Of a stretch of 64,000 bases of DNA, positions 19,728 through 27,867 are shown one piece after another. The position numbers and the translations under genes are program-made. The stretch lies in the NCBI RefSeq assembly GCF_022347565.1, contig NZ_JAKRGH010000009.1:124001-188000 (forward strand), written 5' to 3'. The DNA comes from Vibrio sp. Of7-15. GTDB lineage: Bacteria > Pseudomonadota > Gammaproteobacteria > Enterobacterales > Vibrionaceae. The first letter of the stretch is position 1. Every line of letters starts with the position of its first letter. The notes under the pieces were generated by a model, which was not told the DNA's origin, searched no databases, and saw only the letters and a program-made list of their open reading frames with translations.

Positions 19728-21491
19728 ATGAAAGTACCTCATTTACCAAAAGATATTCCATTTAATGGCGACCAAAAGACATGGTTGGCGGGCTTCTTTT
19801 CAGGTCTGCATTCTCGTCTGCTCGTCAAAGAGGAATCAGTGGTTCATGCTGAATCTAAGCCACAAGTGAAAGCCCTTACTATTCTTTATGGTTCTCAAAC
19901 GGGCAACGCTGAAAGTGTCGCCTACGATACAGCAGAAAAAGCCAAAGAATATGGCATGACAGCCAACGTCTACGACATGGACGACGTCGATGCACAAATC
20001 TTCGTGAAGTCCTCTCGTATCTTAATTGTGACAAGTACCTACGGTGAAGGTGAAATGCCAGACAATGCAGAAATGCTCTGGCAAACCATGAGCAGTGATA
20101 ATGCACCAAAACTCGATGGCACCTTCTTCTCGATACTCGCCCTTGGTGACACCAGTTACGATGAGTTCTGTCTTGCCGGCAAACTATGGGATGAGCGCTT
20201 AGAAGCCTTAGGCGCAACCCGAGTAACCCCTCGTGTGGATTGCGACATCGACTTTGAGAGCCCATCTGAAGAATGGATGATTGCCACCCTGCCAAGTATT
20301 GCAGAAAAAGGGGATGACGGGGACAGTCACTCAACTCAAGGAGGGGCCTCTACCCCAAAGCAGAAATCTAAGTTCGGTCGTAAGAACCCGCTGCAAGCGA
20401 CGTTGAAACAAAAACGTGTTCTTAATAAAGAAGGATCCAGTAAAGAGATCGTTCATTATGAATTATCACTAGAAGGATCTGGTGAATTCTATAAACCAGG
20501 GGACGCGCTAAACGTTATCCCTCAAAACCAACCGGAACTGGTTGAAGCATTTCTTGCCCAACTGAACTTTTCCGGTGATGAAAAACCGTCTTGGAACGGT
20601 GAAAACCACAGTCTGCGTGAGATCTTTACGCGCTATCTAGACATTCGAACCCCATCCAAAGAGTTTGTAAAAACCTTAGCTGAAAGCGCCAGCGATCATA
20701 AGCTCATTGAAATGATAGCCAATGAAGACAACTCTGCGCTAAACGACTTCTTATGGGGCAAAGATACCTTAGATCTTCTGCAAGCTTACCCGAATGTCAC
20801 GTTATCTTTGGCTGAAATTCTTTCCTTATTAAAGCCAATTGCCCCACGTGCCTATTCCATCTCTTCAAGCTTGAACAAACACAATGATGAAGTTCACCTC
20901 ACCATTGGTAGTGTTCGATACAAAAACGATGAACGTACTTATAACGGTACCTGTTCAACATGGCTCGCTGATCTTGTTGAAGAAGACGGTAAAGTACCTT
21001 GCTACTTTGCACCAAATAAAAACTTCGCGGTTCCTGAAGACGATAAAGCCCCAATGATCATGGTGGGCCCAGGCACAGGAATTGCTCCATTCCGTGCTTT
21101 CTTAGAAGAACGCGAAGTCCAGGCTTCACCAGGTGACAACTGGCTAATTTTTGGTGACCGAAACGGCGCAACCGACTTTATTTATCAAGATGAATTGGAA
21201 ACCCTGCAAAATAAAGAAGTCCTCACCCGCTTAGATTTAGCATTTTCTCGCGATCAAGCAGAAAAAATCTATGTGCAAGATAAAATGCGAGAAGGTGGTG
21301 CAGAGCTGTTTGCATGGCTAGAACGTGGTGGCTACTTCTTTGTTTGTGGTGATGCTTATTACATGGCCAAAGATGTCGATAAAGCACTCCATGATGTAAT
21401 TATTGAACATGGAAGTCGCACCGAAGAAGAAGCCAAAGAATACGTTAATCAATTGAAAAAACAAAAACGTTACGTTCGAGATGTATACTAA
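19728..21491 (+). CDS. CysJ-like NADPH diflavin reductase, probable electron donor for the GltB-like protein
   Basis: A 587-residue protein with the full layout of the sulfite reductase flavoprotein (CysJ): an N-terminal LPKDIPF...QKTWLAGFFSGL segment; a flavodoxin-like FMN domain with LYGSQTGNAESVA (53-65) and TSTYGEGEMPDNA; an FAD domain with PRAYSISSS; an NADPH domain with GPGTGIAPFRAFLEER and FVCGDAYYMAKDV; and a C-terminal KRYVRDVY. CysJ normally pairs with the sirohaem subunit CysI, but no cysI or cysH is near. It lies 32 bases after the GltB-like gene, has a clear ribosome binding site (AGGAAG), and a terminator follows it, so the two form one operon. The probable role is to carry electrons from NADPH to the GltB-like subunit, replacing GltD. 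Alternatively it could be a second CysJ placed here by chance. Confidence 0.85.
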   Translation: MKVPHLPKDIPFNGDQKTWLAGFFSGLHSRLLVKEESVVHAESKPQVKALTILYGSQTGNAESVAYDTAEKAKEYGMTANVYDMDDVDAQIFVKSSRILIVTSTYGEGEMPDNAEMLWQTMSSDNAPKLDGTFFSILALGDTSYDEFCLAGKLWDERLEALGATRVTPRVDCDIDFESPSEEWMIATLPSIAEKGDDGDSHSTQGGASTPKQKSKFGRKNPLQATLKQKRVLNKEGSSKEIVHYELSLEGSGEFYKPGDALNVIPQNQPELVEAFLAQLNFSGDEKPSWNGENHSLREIFTRYLDIRTPSKEFVKTLAESASDHKLIEMIANEDNSALNDFLWGKDTLDLLQAYPNVTLSLAEILSLLKPIAPRAYSISSSLNKHNDEVHLTIGSVRYKNDERTYNGTCSTWLADLVEEDGKVPCYFAPNKNFAVPEDDKAPMIMVGPGTGIAPFRAFLEEREVQASPGDNWLIFGDRNGATDFIYQDELETLQNKEVLTRLDLAFSRDQAEKIYVQDKMREGGAELFAWLERGGYFFVCGDAYYMAKDVDKALHDVIIEHGSRTEEEAKEYVNQLKKQKRYVRDVY

Positions 21492-21511
21492 AATATACCG
21501 TTCTTAAGCAA

Positions 21512-21541
21512 AAAAAGGATCCTATAGTGGGTCCTTTTTTA
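21512..21541 (+). terminator. intrinsic terminator after the diflavin reductase gene
   Basis: AAAAAGGATCC pairs with GGGTCCTTTTT (one T-G wobble) around a TATAGT loop, followed by T residues. Confidence 0.88.
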
Positions 21542-21587
21542 TTTGTAAATACATCACGTAAATAACGCGACAATAAGAGGCAACCCA

Positions 21588-22019
21588 ATGACAAAAAACG
21601 TTTTCCTAGCAATATCAATACTCAGCTTGACCGCATGCAGTCAAGGGGTCACCACAATAGCTGACAAAAGCTCCTCACCGTGCGGCGAAAAGCCTAACTG
21701 TGTTTCCACTTTAGATAACCGTGATGAATTTAATATTGCCCCTTTTGAATTAACCCCAGACGCGACTTTAGAGATGCTGGAGCAAGCTGCACTGCAACTT
21801 CCTGGCGCAAAAACAGCAGTAAAAGAAAAAGACTATTTACGCATTGAGTGCACCTCAACAATCCTGCGCTTTGTGGATGATTTAGAGCTCAAAATAGAAG
21901 GACAGCAGCTCATTGTTCGATCGGAATCTCGAACGGGGTACTCAGATTTTGGTGTAAACCGAAAAAGAGCAGAGCAACTCAGAGCCGAACTTATTAAGCA
22001 AAATCTAATTATGAAATAA
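21588..22019 (+). CDS. DUF1499 family lipoprotein
   Basis: A 143-residue protein with a lipoprotein signal peptide (lipobox L-T-A-C, lipidated C17). The body matches the DUF1499 family: a CGEKPNCVST motif near residues 32-41 and the family's C-terminal SRTGYSDFGVNRKRAEQLR. Function is unknown; members are widespread in proteobacteria as small secreted or membrane-attached proteins. An AAGAGG ribosome binding site lies before the ATG. It stands alone between the terminator of the preceding operon and yehS. Confidence 0.88.
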   Translation: MTKNVFLAISILSLTACSQGVTTIADKSSSPCGEKPNCVSTLDNRDEFNIAPFELTPDATLEMLEQAALQLPGAKTAVKEKDYLRIECTSTILRFVDDLELKIEGQQLIVRSESRTGYSDFGVNRKRAEQLRAELIKQNLIMK

Positions 22020-22120
22020 TAAATTCCGCGGTATTCATGCATTTTATTGCTATCATCACCTTTGCTATTTTTACGCACTAACCACCGTGGTTCAGTTGCC
22101 CATTAGATCAGGACACATTT

Positions 22121-22591
22121 GTGACTAATAACGACATTTTACGCCGTATCCGTTATACCTTCGATTTCAACGATTCTAAAATGATGGCCATTTTTGGCTT
22201 AGCTGATCATCAAGTAACACGAGAGCAAGTAAGTAACTGGCTGAAAAAGGACGAGGATGCTGCTTTTCAACAGCTAGAAGACATTCAACTGGCGATCTTT
22301 TTAAATGGCCTGATCAATGATAAGCGCGGCAAAAGAGAAGGCCCACAACCAGAGCCAGAACAACGTCTTACAAACAATATGATTTTTGTAAAATTAAAAA
22401 TCGCATTAAACCTGAAAGCCGAAGATATTTTAGACATCATGGCACTCGCTGACTTTAACATGAGCAAACACGAACTGAGTGCTTTTTTCCGCAAGCCAGA
22501 TAACAAGCATTACCGTGACTGCAAAGCACAAATTTTACGTAACTTCCTAAAGGGGGTTCAACTAAAATACCGTCCGGAAGAGAAAGCATAA
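22121..22591 (+). CDS. yehS: DUF1456 family protein YehS
   Basis: A 156-residue protein of the DUF1456 family, built from two copies of a roughly 65-residue helical repeat: one starts with ILRRIRYTFDFND and the other with IFVKLKIALNLKAEDIL. Each is followed by a W/F-rich turn and RK/KP loop (WLKKDEDAAFQQL and FFRKPDNKHYRDC), which is the family signature. It starts with GTG at 22121, preceded by AGGA at a suitable distance. It is predicted to be soluble; the biochemical function is unknown. The position just before mtnN suits a Vibrio-type order. Confidence 0.88.
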   Translation: MTNNDILRRIRYTFDFNDSKMMAIFGLADHQVTREQVSNWLKKDEDAAFQQLEDIQLAIFLNGLINDKRGKREGPQPEPEQRLTNNMIFVKLKIALNLKAEDILDIMALADFNMSKHELSAFFRKPDNKHYRDCKAQILRNFLKGVQLKYRPEEKA

Positions 22592-22701
22592 GCTTCGTTC
22601 TCCCCTGATGCGACATACAGCAAGACACCTCATACTATGATCTTTGCTGTATGTCCCAACACAGCACTTCCTTATTGTTAACCCCTCTTCAAAAAAAGCT
22701 A

Positions 22702-22710
22702 TGCTACAAT
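22702..22710 (+). promoter_or_regulatory. candidate extended -10 promoter for mtnN
   Basis: TGCTACAAT fits an extended -10 element (TGn followed by a TATAAT-like hexamer) 40 bases before the mtnN start codon. No good -35 hexamer is at the right distance, which is usual for extended -10 promoters. Confidence 0.4.
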
Positions 22711-22749
22711 CCTTTCCACTATCAACTCCTTATTAATGAGAACACAAAG

Positions 22750-23448
22750 ATGAAAATTGGCATTATTGGTGCAATGGAACAAGAAGTGGTCATCCTAAAA
22801 GATCAACTAGCAAACTGCGAAGAGCATAAAAAAGCAGGTTGTACGTTTTATACAGGCACACTAAATGGTGCAGATGTCGTTTTATTGCAATCAGGCATTG
22901 GTAAAGTGGCCGCTGCTGTAGGCACCGCAATTTTATTAGAAAGCTACCAACCAGATGTTGTGATCAACACAGGTTCCGCTGGCGGCTTTGACTCAAGCCT
23001 AAATCTTGGTGATGTTGTTATTTCAACAGAAGTTCGTCACCACGACGCTGATGTGACTGCATTTGGCTACGAAATTGGTCAAATGGCGGGTCAACCAGCA
23101 GCATTCGCTGCCGATGAAAAACTGATGCAAGTGGCAGAACAAGCATTAGCACAAATGGAAGACAAACACGCGGTTCGTGGTTTGATCTGTACTGGTGACG
23201 CGTTTGTTTGCACCGCAGAACGCCAAGAGTTTATTCGTAAGCACTTCCCTTCGGTGATTGCCGTAGAAATGGAAGCTTCAGCAATTGCCCAGGCATGTCA
23301 CCAATTTAACACACCATTTGTGGTGGTTCGCGCTATCTCTGATGTTGCAGATAAAGAATCTCCAATGAGCTTTGAAGAATTCTTACCACTAGCAGCTAAA
23401 AGTTCATCAGAAATGGTGATCAACATGGCGAACCTGCTAAAGGCATAA
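22750..23448 (+). CDS. mtnN: 5'-methylthioadenosine/S-adenosylhomocysteine nucleosidase
   Basis: Cleaves the glycosidic bond of methylthioadenosine and S-adenosylhomocysteine, clearing methylation by-products and supplying the precursor for autoinducer-2 synthesis. From the ATG at 22750 it has 232 residues, the same as E. coli MtnN, and begins with the typical [13 protein letters not shown] including E12. The substrate-binding NTGSAGG and the late [10 protein letters not shown] and RAISDVAD segments (catalytic Asp) are present. A start 33 codons further upstream is open in frame but would add a tail foreign to the family. It is the first gene of a probable mtnN-cbiB-btuF operon. Confidence 0.97.
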   Translation: MKIGIIGAMEQEVVILKDQLANCEEHKKAGCTFYTGTLNGADVVLLQSGIGKVAAAVGTAILLESYQPDVVINTGSAGGFDSSLNLGDVVISTEVRHHDADVTAFGYEIGQMAGQPAAFAADEKLMQVAEQALAQMEDKHAVRGLICTGDAFVCTAERQEFIRKHFPSVIAVEMEASAIAQACHQFNTPFVVVRAISDVADKESPMSFEEFLPLAAKSSSEMVINMANLLKA

Positions 23449-23455
23449 TGAAAGA

Positions 23456-24409
23456 ATGATCGAGCAATTCACTTCTCTAATTGCCGATGGCACCCTACTA
23501 GTGATGTGGGGTGCACTGCTGTTCCACGTTTTGCTGCCGATTCCCTATCAAGCTCACCCCATGACGTTATGGCAAAAATTCGCTTCTCAGCTTGCCGAAA
23601 AAGTAAATGGAAAAGGGGATTACTCACAACGCTTGTTGTATGGCACATTAGCATGGCTTTTAATGTGGACACCGGCCTTATTGGTACTCATTGCTGCCTA
23701 CCCTCTAGTGTGGGATCAACGGCTATTTGAGCTGGCTCTACTTCTGCTTGCCATTGACTGGCGCAGCTCTGAAAAGCTAGCCAAGGGGTTAGTCAATTCA
23801 CTCGGCAATAACGATAAACAGCAAGCACGCGCGCAACTCGCTTTTCATGTTAACCGTCAAACAGATACCTTATCGCCACTTGGATTAGGAAAAGCGGGCG
23901 CTGAAACTTTGTTATTAGGGTATAGCCGCAATGTTATCGCGGTTCTGTTCTGGTTTGGTTTAACTGGTGGCATTGGTGCTTTCATGTACCGACTGGCTTG
24001 CGAGCTTGCTAGAGCATGGTCTCCTAGCCATGAATCCCTGCGCCCATTCGGATTACCTGCGGTTTATATGCTGGCTGTCTTTGATTACTTGCCTTTACGG
24101 TTATTTGCATTACTGCTCTGCGTTGGCCGCAATGGGAAACAAGCAATCACTACCATGTGGCACCAAGGTAAACAGTGGCAACTGCCTGGTCCTGGCTGGC
24201 TACTTGCCGCAGTGGGTGGAAAGTTAGAGCTCTCTTTAGGTGGGCCTGCTATTTACCTTCAGCAAAAATTAATGCGCCCGAAATTAGGAGGACGCATCGC
24301 TCCCGCGGCCTATCACTTAGCGCAGCTTCATCGGCTACTCAATGTTCGTATTGTTATTTGGATAGCAATTCAAAGCCTGCTTATTTTACTGCTCAAGCAA
24401 GGACTCTAA
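23456..24409 (+). CDS. cbiB: cobalamin biosynthesis protein CobD/CbiB
   Basis: A 317-residue integral membrane protein of the CobD/CbiB family, the adenosylcobinamide-phosphate synthase that attaches the aminopropanol arm to the corrin ring. Five or six hydrophobic segments are visible, and conserved stretches include [12 protein letters not shown] and [14 protein letters not shown]. It starts 7 bases after mtnN and ends 2 bases before btuF, so the three genes are one unit. No other corrin-synthesis gene is in the window. Together with btuF this suggests salvage or remodelling of imported corrinoids rather than synthesis from scratch, but a distant locus could hold the rest. Confidence 0.88.
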   Translation: MIEQFTSLIADGTLLVMWGALLFHVLLPIPYQAHPMTLWQKFASQLAEKVNGKGDYSQRLLYGTLAWLLMWTPALLVLIAAYPLVWDQRLFELALLLLAIDWRSSEKLAKGLVNSLGNNDKQQARAQLAFHVNRQTDTLSPLGLGKAGAETLLLGYSRNVIAVLFWFGLTGGIGAFMYRLACELARAWSPSHESLRPFGLPAVYMLAVFDYLPLRLFALLLCVGRNGKQAITTMWHQGKQWQLPGPGWLLAAVGGKLELSLGGPAIYLQQKLMRPKLGGRIAPAAYHLAQLHRLLNVRIVIWIAIQSLLILLLKQGL

Positions 24410-24411
24410 CC

Positions 24412-25260
24412 TTGAAACTCAGCTCTTCTTTCGGCCCGTTGTTCTCTTTATTTTGTCTTGTTTATTCAAGTGCTGGCTTTGCTACTCAAAAAATTCAGCC
24501 CGCTCAACGAGTGATCAGCTTAGCCCCACACACCACTGAACTTGCCTATGCAGCCGGACTTGGGCCAGCCATGATCGCAGTCAGTGACTACAGTGACTAC
24601 CCTGAACAAGCGAAAAACTTAGAAAAAGTAGCCAACTATCACGGCATAAAACTCGAACGTATCATTGCGTTAAAACCTGATTTGATACTGGCATGGGAAG
24701 GCGGGAATTCCCCTAGAGAGCTCAAAAAATTAGAACAGTTAGGCATGACTGTGTTTTATTCTAAACCCACAACCTTAGATGACATTGCTATCGCCATTGA
24801 AGAGCTAAGTCAGTGGGCCACCGATCCTTCGTACGCTCAGAAAACCTTAACCAACTACCGAGCAGACCTAGAGCAACTACGTAGCCAATACGCCCATAAA
24901 CGTAAAGTACCTTTTTTCTATCAGCTCAGCACTAAGCCGATGATAAGCGTCGCGGGAAGCAGCTGGCCAAGCCAAGTGTTTACTTTATGCCAAGGCGAAA
25001 ACATTTTTCAAAATAGCCCGAGCCCCTACCCTCAAGTCAGTGAAGAGCAAGTTGTCGTCAGGCAGCCTGAAGTCATTTTCACCTCTGAGCATGCTGTCGA
25101 TAATAACAACTGGCACCACTGGAAAGACAAACTCCCAGCCCAAGACAAGCAGCAAATTTGGTCATTACATTCTGATTGGTTAAATCGCCCAACACCAAGG
25201 ACGCTGAATGCTGTGAAACAAGTTTGCCAGTATTTAGACACCGCCAGAAAAGCAATGTGA
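24412..25260 (+). CDS. btuF: vitamin B12 periplasmic binding protein BtuF
   Basis: Periplasmic cobalamin-binding component of the BtuCD-F ABC transporter. With a TTG start at 24412 it has 282 residues and a normal signal peptide ([16 protein letters not shown]...AGFA). AAGGA lies 9 bases before the TTG, and the cbiB stop lies just before it. A longer frame with ATG at 24175 would overlap cbiB by over 200 bases and bury the signal peptide, so I reject it. Motifs shared with E. coli BtuF include [48 protein letters not shown] and the late [14 protein letters not shown]. btuC and btuD are not in the window. The mtnN-btuF-yadS order is as in E. coli, with cbiB inserted. Confidence 0.93.
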   Translation: MKLSSSFGPLFSLFCLVYSSAGFATQKIQPAQRVISLAPHTTELAYAAGLGPAMIAVSDYSDYPEQAKNLEKVANYHGIKLERIIALKPDLILAWEGGNSPRELKKLEQLGMTVFYSKPTTLDDIAIAIEELSQWATDPSYAQKTLTNYRADLEQLRSQYAHKRKVPFFYQLSTKPMISVAGSSWPSQVFTLCQGENIFQNSPSPYPQVSEEQVVVRQPEVIFTSEHAVDNNNWHHWKDKLPAQDKQQIWSLHSDWLNRPTPRTLNAVKQVCQYLDTARKAM

Positions 25261-25314
25261 CAGAGATCCACTCACCCACCATTGATCGTTAACAGCTTGT
25301 TGTGCCTTTACACT

Positions 25315-25341
25315 AAACGGGTACAATCAACCCGTTTTTTT
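25315..25341 (+). terminator. intrinsic terminator after btuF
   Basis: AAACGGGT pairs with ACCCGTTT around a short loop, followed by a T-run; it lies just before the yadS-like gene. Confidence 0.85.
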
Positions 25342-25367
25342 CATGCTGTTTTGTTGAGTTATCCCTA

Positions 25368-25979
25368 ATGCTTACCTACGTTCTTGATATGTTTGGCACC
25401 GCCATTTTTGCAATTTCGGGAGTGCTGTTAGCCGGCCGACTAAAAATGGACCCTTTTGGGGTAATTGTATTGGCCAGTGTGACCGCCATTGGTGGGGGAA
25501 CCATCCGAGACATGGCACTAGGTGCAACCCCTGTTTTCTGGATCGTGGATCCCGCTTACTTATGGGTCATTTTTACCACCTGTATCATTACCATGCTGGT
25601 CGTTCGCCGTCCTAAACGCCTGCCTTGGTTTGTACTGCCCGTTTCCGATGCCATTGGCTTAGCCGTGTTTGTTGTCATCGGCGTCGAAAAAGCCTTAGCG
25701 TATGGCGCAACACCAATGGTTGCTGTCATCATGGGCGTTATTACTGGCTGTGGTGGAGGCATTATTCGAGACGTCTTAGCCAGAGAAGTCCCGATGGTAT
25801 TACGAAGTGAAGTCTACGCAACTGCCTGTATTTTAGGTGGTATTGTTTTTACTATCGCGCTGCATTACCAACTCGATTCCAATATTGCGACTTTGATGAG
25901 TGTTGCTACCACATTGATCATTCGCTTAGGGGCGATTCGCTGGCATTTATCCCTACCAACCTTTGCCCTCAACAAATAA
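25368..25979 (+). CDS. yadS: TRIC-type cation channel family protein (YadS/UPF0126)
   Basis: A 203-residue membrane protein of the trimeric intracellular cation (TRIC) channel family, formerly UPF0126. About seven membrane helices are arranged as an inverted repeat; each half carries the family signature, [11 protein letters not shown] at about 43-53 and [14 protein letters not shown] at about 127-140. Prokaryotic TRIC proteins conduct monovalent cations, and some relatives have been proposed to move glycine, so the substrate here is open. It lies after the btuF terminator, matching the pfs-btuF-yadS order of E. coli, with a weak ribosome binding site (GAG) before the ATG. Confidence 0.9.
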   Translation: MLTYVLDMFGTAIFAISGVLLAGRLKMDPFGVIVLASVTAIGGGTIRDMALGATPVFWIVDPAYLWVIFTTCIITMLVVRRPKRLPWFVLPVSDAIGLAVFVVIGVEKALAYGATPMVAVIMGVITGCGGGIIRDVLAREVPMVLRSEVYATACILGGIVFTIALHYQLDSNIATLMSVATTLIIRLGAIRWHLSLPTFALNK

Positions 25980-25991
25980 CACTCTCTCTTT

Positions 25992-26022
25992 AGCAGTCTG
26001 ACATTCTCAGGCTGCTTTTTTC
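25992..26022 (+). terminator. intrinsic terminator after the TRIC-family gene
   Basis: A 10-base-pair stem (AGCAGTCTGA with TCAGGCTGCT, one T-G pair) closes a CATTC loop and is followed by six Ts. Confidence 0.9.
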
Positions 26023-26102
26023 TGCTCTACAATTCCATATTCACAAAATTGCAAAAATAAGTGATCTAGCACGACTCAAAAAACAATAAGTAAAGTTTTT
26101 TG

Positions 26103-26130
26103 TTTACTTAACTATCACCCATACTATATT
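26103..26130 (+). promoter_or_regulatory. candidate sigma-70 promoter for the questin-oxidase-like gene
   Basis: TTTACT (26103-26108) and TATATT (26125-26130) are separated by 16 bases, and the gene's GGGAG-preceded ATG follows at 26175. The match to consensus is moderate. Confidence 0.35.
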
Positions 26131-26174
26131 AATAAACAAATAACTTTATTTAATATATCCACTGGGAGCATCTC

Positions 26175-27158
26175 ATGGAGCGAGCAAGCATAATAAAAAG
26201 CCAAAAGCTAATTAAGTTAGGCCACCAATTTGATCCCATCTACGACACGGATCTCAGTAATCATCTACCCATGGCGTTAAGCGCACTAGAACTATGTGGA
26301 GCAACACAAGAACAAATCGAGCACTTTTATCGCTTTTATACGCCAAGATTAGAAAAAATGAGGGCAGATAACACCGATCACCGCCAGCCCGCTACTTTGG
26401 GTGAACCTGATCACTTTCATGTTCATAGGAAAGCTATTCGAACCCAGCTAATCAATCTTGGTATTGAAAAAACACTCAAACGCCAATTACCAGCTTTATT
26501 GCCGGGACTCAGCAGTAATGCATTTCACTGTTTGATTCGTCTATCTTATGCCGTTCAAGCTCAAGAAATCGATGAAATTGCTATCGCACTTGCCGAATGG
26601 TCCAGCGTCAACCAGACATTAGGGCCTTTAACAACCACTCAAACTTACAATGCAGAGCAACAATTAGAACAGGCCAAAAGTCAGTTCGGTGAAAAGAAAT
26701 TAGAATTTAGCAACATTTCCAAGCGTGTTATCCACATTATCAATCACGATAAATTTCAAGCAATACGCCCTATACCTGAAAATTTGTCGATTGAAACAGT
26801 CGCTAAAGTTGTTGTTACCCAGTTCCTGCACACTAATGATTTCACTTTATTACACGGAGTCACCGCATTTCAGGCATTTTTACTGTTATGCCCCTACTTT
26901 GACGATCAACACCAAGCCTTGCACTACTTCTGGCAAGCCTATGTGGCCGTGTATGCCAGCGCTTCACACACGCCAGTTGTTCCTTATACGCAACAGCCCA
27001 GCACACCCCAATGGCAAACATGGTTTCAGCAGTGCCTTCAGAGCTTAGACGATCACACTATTAAGCTGGTTTATAGCTGTTCATACATTTACCAATTTTT
27101 CCCTTACCCAGAATATTTGGCCGCTGTTGAAATGAGGCTATCGAAAGAACCGAAATAA
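26175..27158 (+). CDS. questin oxidase family protein (DUF4243-like)
   Basis: A 327-residue protein that I assign to the questin oxidase-like family on its pattern: an N-terminal LPMALSALELCGATQEQIEHFYRFY stretch broken by the family's LGEPDHFHVHRKA segment, a GLSSNAFHCLIRLSYAVQAQE core (about 112-132), a later TLLHGVTAFQAFLLL segment (about 222-236) and the HYFWQAYVAVYAS segment. Fungal members carry out a Baeyer-Villiger-type ring opening of the anthraquinone questin without an obvious flavin or haem site; bacterial members are uncharacterised. Several conserved histidines could hold a cofactor or substrate. The protein is soluble, with no signal peptide. A flavodoxin-like quinone reductase gene follows 40 bases downstream. 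Confidence 0.8.
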   Translation: MERASIIKSQKLIKLGHQFDPIYDTDLSNHLPMALSALELCGATQEQIEHFYRFYTPRLEKMRADNTDHRQPATLGEPDHFHVHRKAIRTQLINLGIEKTLKRQLPALLPGLSSNAFHCLIRLSYAVQAQEIDEIAIALAEWSSVNQTLGPLTTTQTYNAEQQLEQAKSQFGEKKLEFSNISKRVIHIINHDKFQAIRPIPENLSIETVAKVVVTQFLHTNDFTLLHGVTAFQAFLLLCPYFDDQHQALHYFWQAYVAVYASASHTPVVPYTQQPSTPQWQTWFQQCLQSLDDHTIKLVYSCSYIYQFFPYPEYLAAVEMRLSKEPK

Positions 27159-27198
27159 CACTCACCACCGCACTTACTGGCAAAAATAAGGAGTTCCT

Positions 27199-27753
27199 AT
27201 GAAAAGTATCGCTATTGTGTATTTTTCTAAAACAGGTACCACACATGCCCTAGCTGAAGCGATAAAAAACGGGGCCCAAGATCAAGAAACCGCCACGGCA
27301 ACCCTGTACCCACTCAGTGGTAAAGACATCATTGAAGGACGCTACGACAACACTCAGTTATTCACTGAATTACGCCAAGCAGATGCCATTATATTTGGCT
27401 CACCAACCTACATGGGTGGTCCTGCGGCTCAGTTCAAGGCATTTGCCGACGCCAGTAGCGAAACATGGGGTGAGCAATTATGGCGCAATAAAATCGCGGC
27501 TGGATTTACTTGTGGTGGAAGTCTCAATGGCGAGCAAGAGCAGACCTTACTCTATTTTTTCACGTTGGCCAGCCAACATGGCATGTTATGGGCAGGATTA
27601 GATATGCCAAACGGCTATGAAGACAAAACCATTAACCGACTTGGGGTTCAATTTGGGGCTTCTGCAGCCACTGAAGACAACGGAAAAGTACAAACCATCG
27701 ATATCAAAACAGCACAATACCTAGGTGAACGCATCGCAGGTTTGCTCGTGTAA
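27199..27753 (+). CDS. flavodoxin-fold NAD(P)H:quinone oxidoreductase-like protein
   Basis: A 184-residue flavodoxin-like protein related to WrbA and NAD(P)H-dependent FMN reductases. The phosphate-binding loop is FSKTGTTHALAEAI (residues 9-22), the second flavin loop GSPTYMGGPAAQFKAF (about 70-85), and a later TCGGSLNGEQEQTL segment covers the third. A strong ribosome binding site (AAGGAG) precedes the ATG. It follows the questin-oxidase-like gene by 40 bases and probably shares its transcript, which suggests a role in quinone reduction or in supplying reduced flavin to that enzyme; this is inference from position. Confidence 0.85.
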   Translation: MKSIAIVYFSKTGTTHALAEAIKNGAQDQETATATLYPLSGKDIIEGRYDNTQLFTELRQADAIIFGSPTYMGGPAAQFKAFADASSETWGEQLWRNKIAAGFTCGGSLNGEQEQTLLYFFTLASQHGMLWAGLDMPNGYEDKTINRLGVQFGASAATEDNGKVQTIDIKTAQYLGERIAGLLV

Positions 27754-27803
27754 TATGAAGTAAACATCAAGCAGTATTAATGAATAACCCAATGAACAAA
27801 ATA

Positions 27804-27831
27804 CAAAAAAGGCGCACAACGCGCCTTTTTC
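27804..27831. terminator. bidirectional intrinsic terminator between the flavodoxin gene and tyrS
   Basis: AAAAAGGCGC and GCGCCTTTTT form a perfect stem around ACAAC; A- and T-runs on both sides let it serve both convergent genes. Confidence 0.92.
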
Positions 27832-27867
27832 TATACATCAATCCAGCATAGCCGGAATTAACGAGAT

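Noticed and set aside
19879-20334. A 151-codon minus-strand open frame inside the diflavin reductase gene
   Set aside because: Its translation is very rich in Arg, His and Cys, as expected from the reverse of a coding sequence, and the plus-strand flavodoxin domain is unmistakable.
19728-21491. Calling the diflavin reductase gene cysJ
   Set aside because: The protein is CysJ-like throughout, but there is no cysI or cysH, and it is operonic with a GltB-like gene, so the symbol would imply a function the context does not support.
22651-22749. A 33-residue N-terminal extension of mtnN
   Set aside because: The extension runs across a promoter-like element and is absent from the family, which starts [13 protein letters not shown].
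24175-24411. An upstream ATG extending btuF by 79 codons
   Set aside because: It would overlap cbiB in another frame and place the signal peptide inside the protein. TTG 24412 has a ribosome binding site and gives a normal BtuF.
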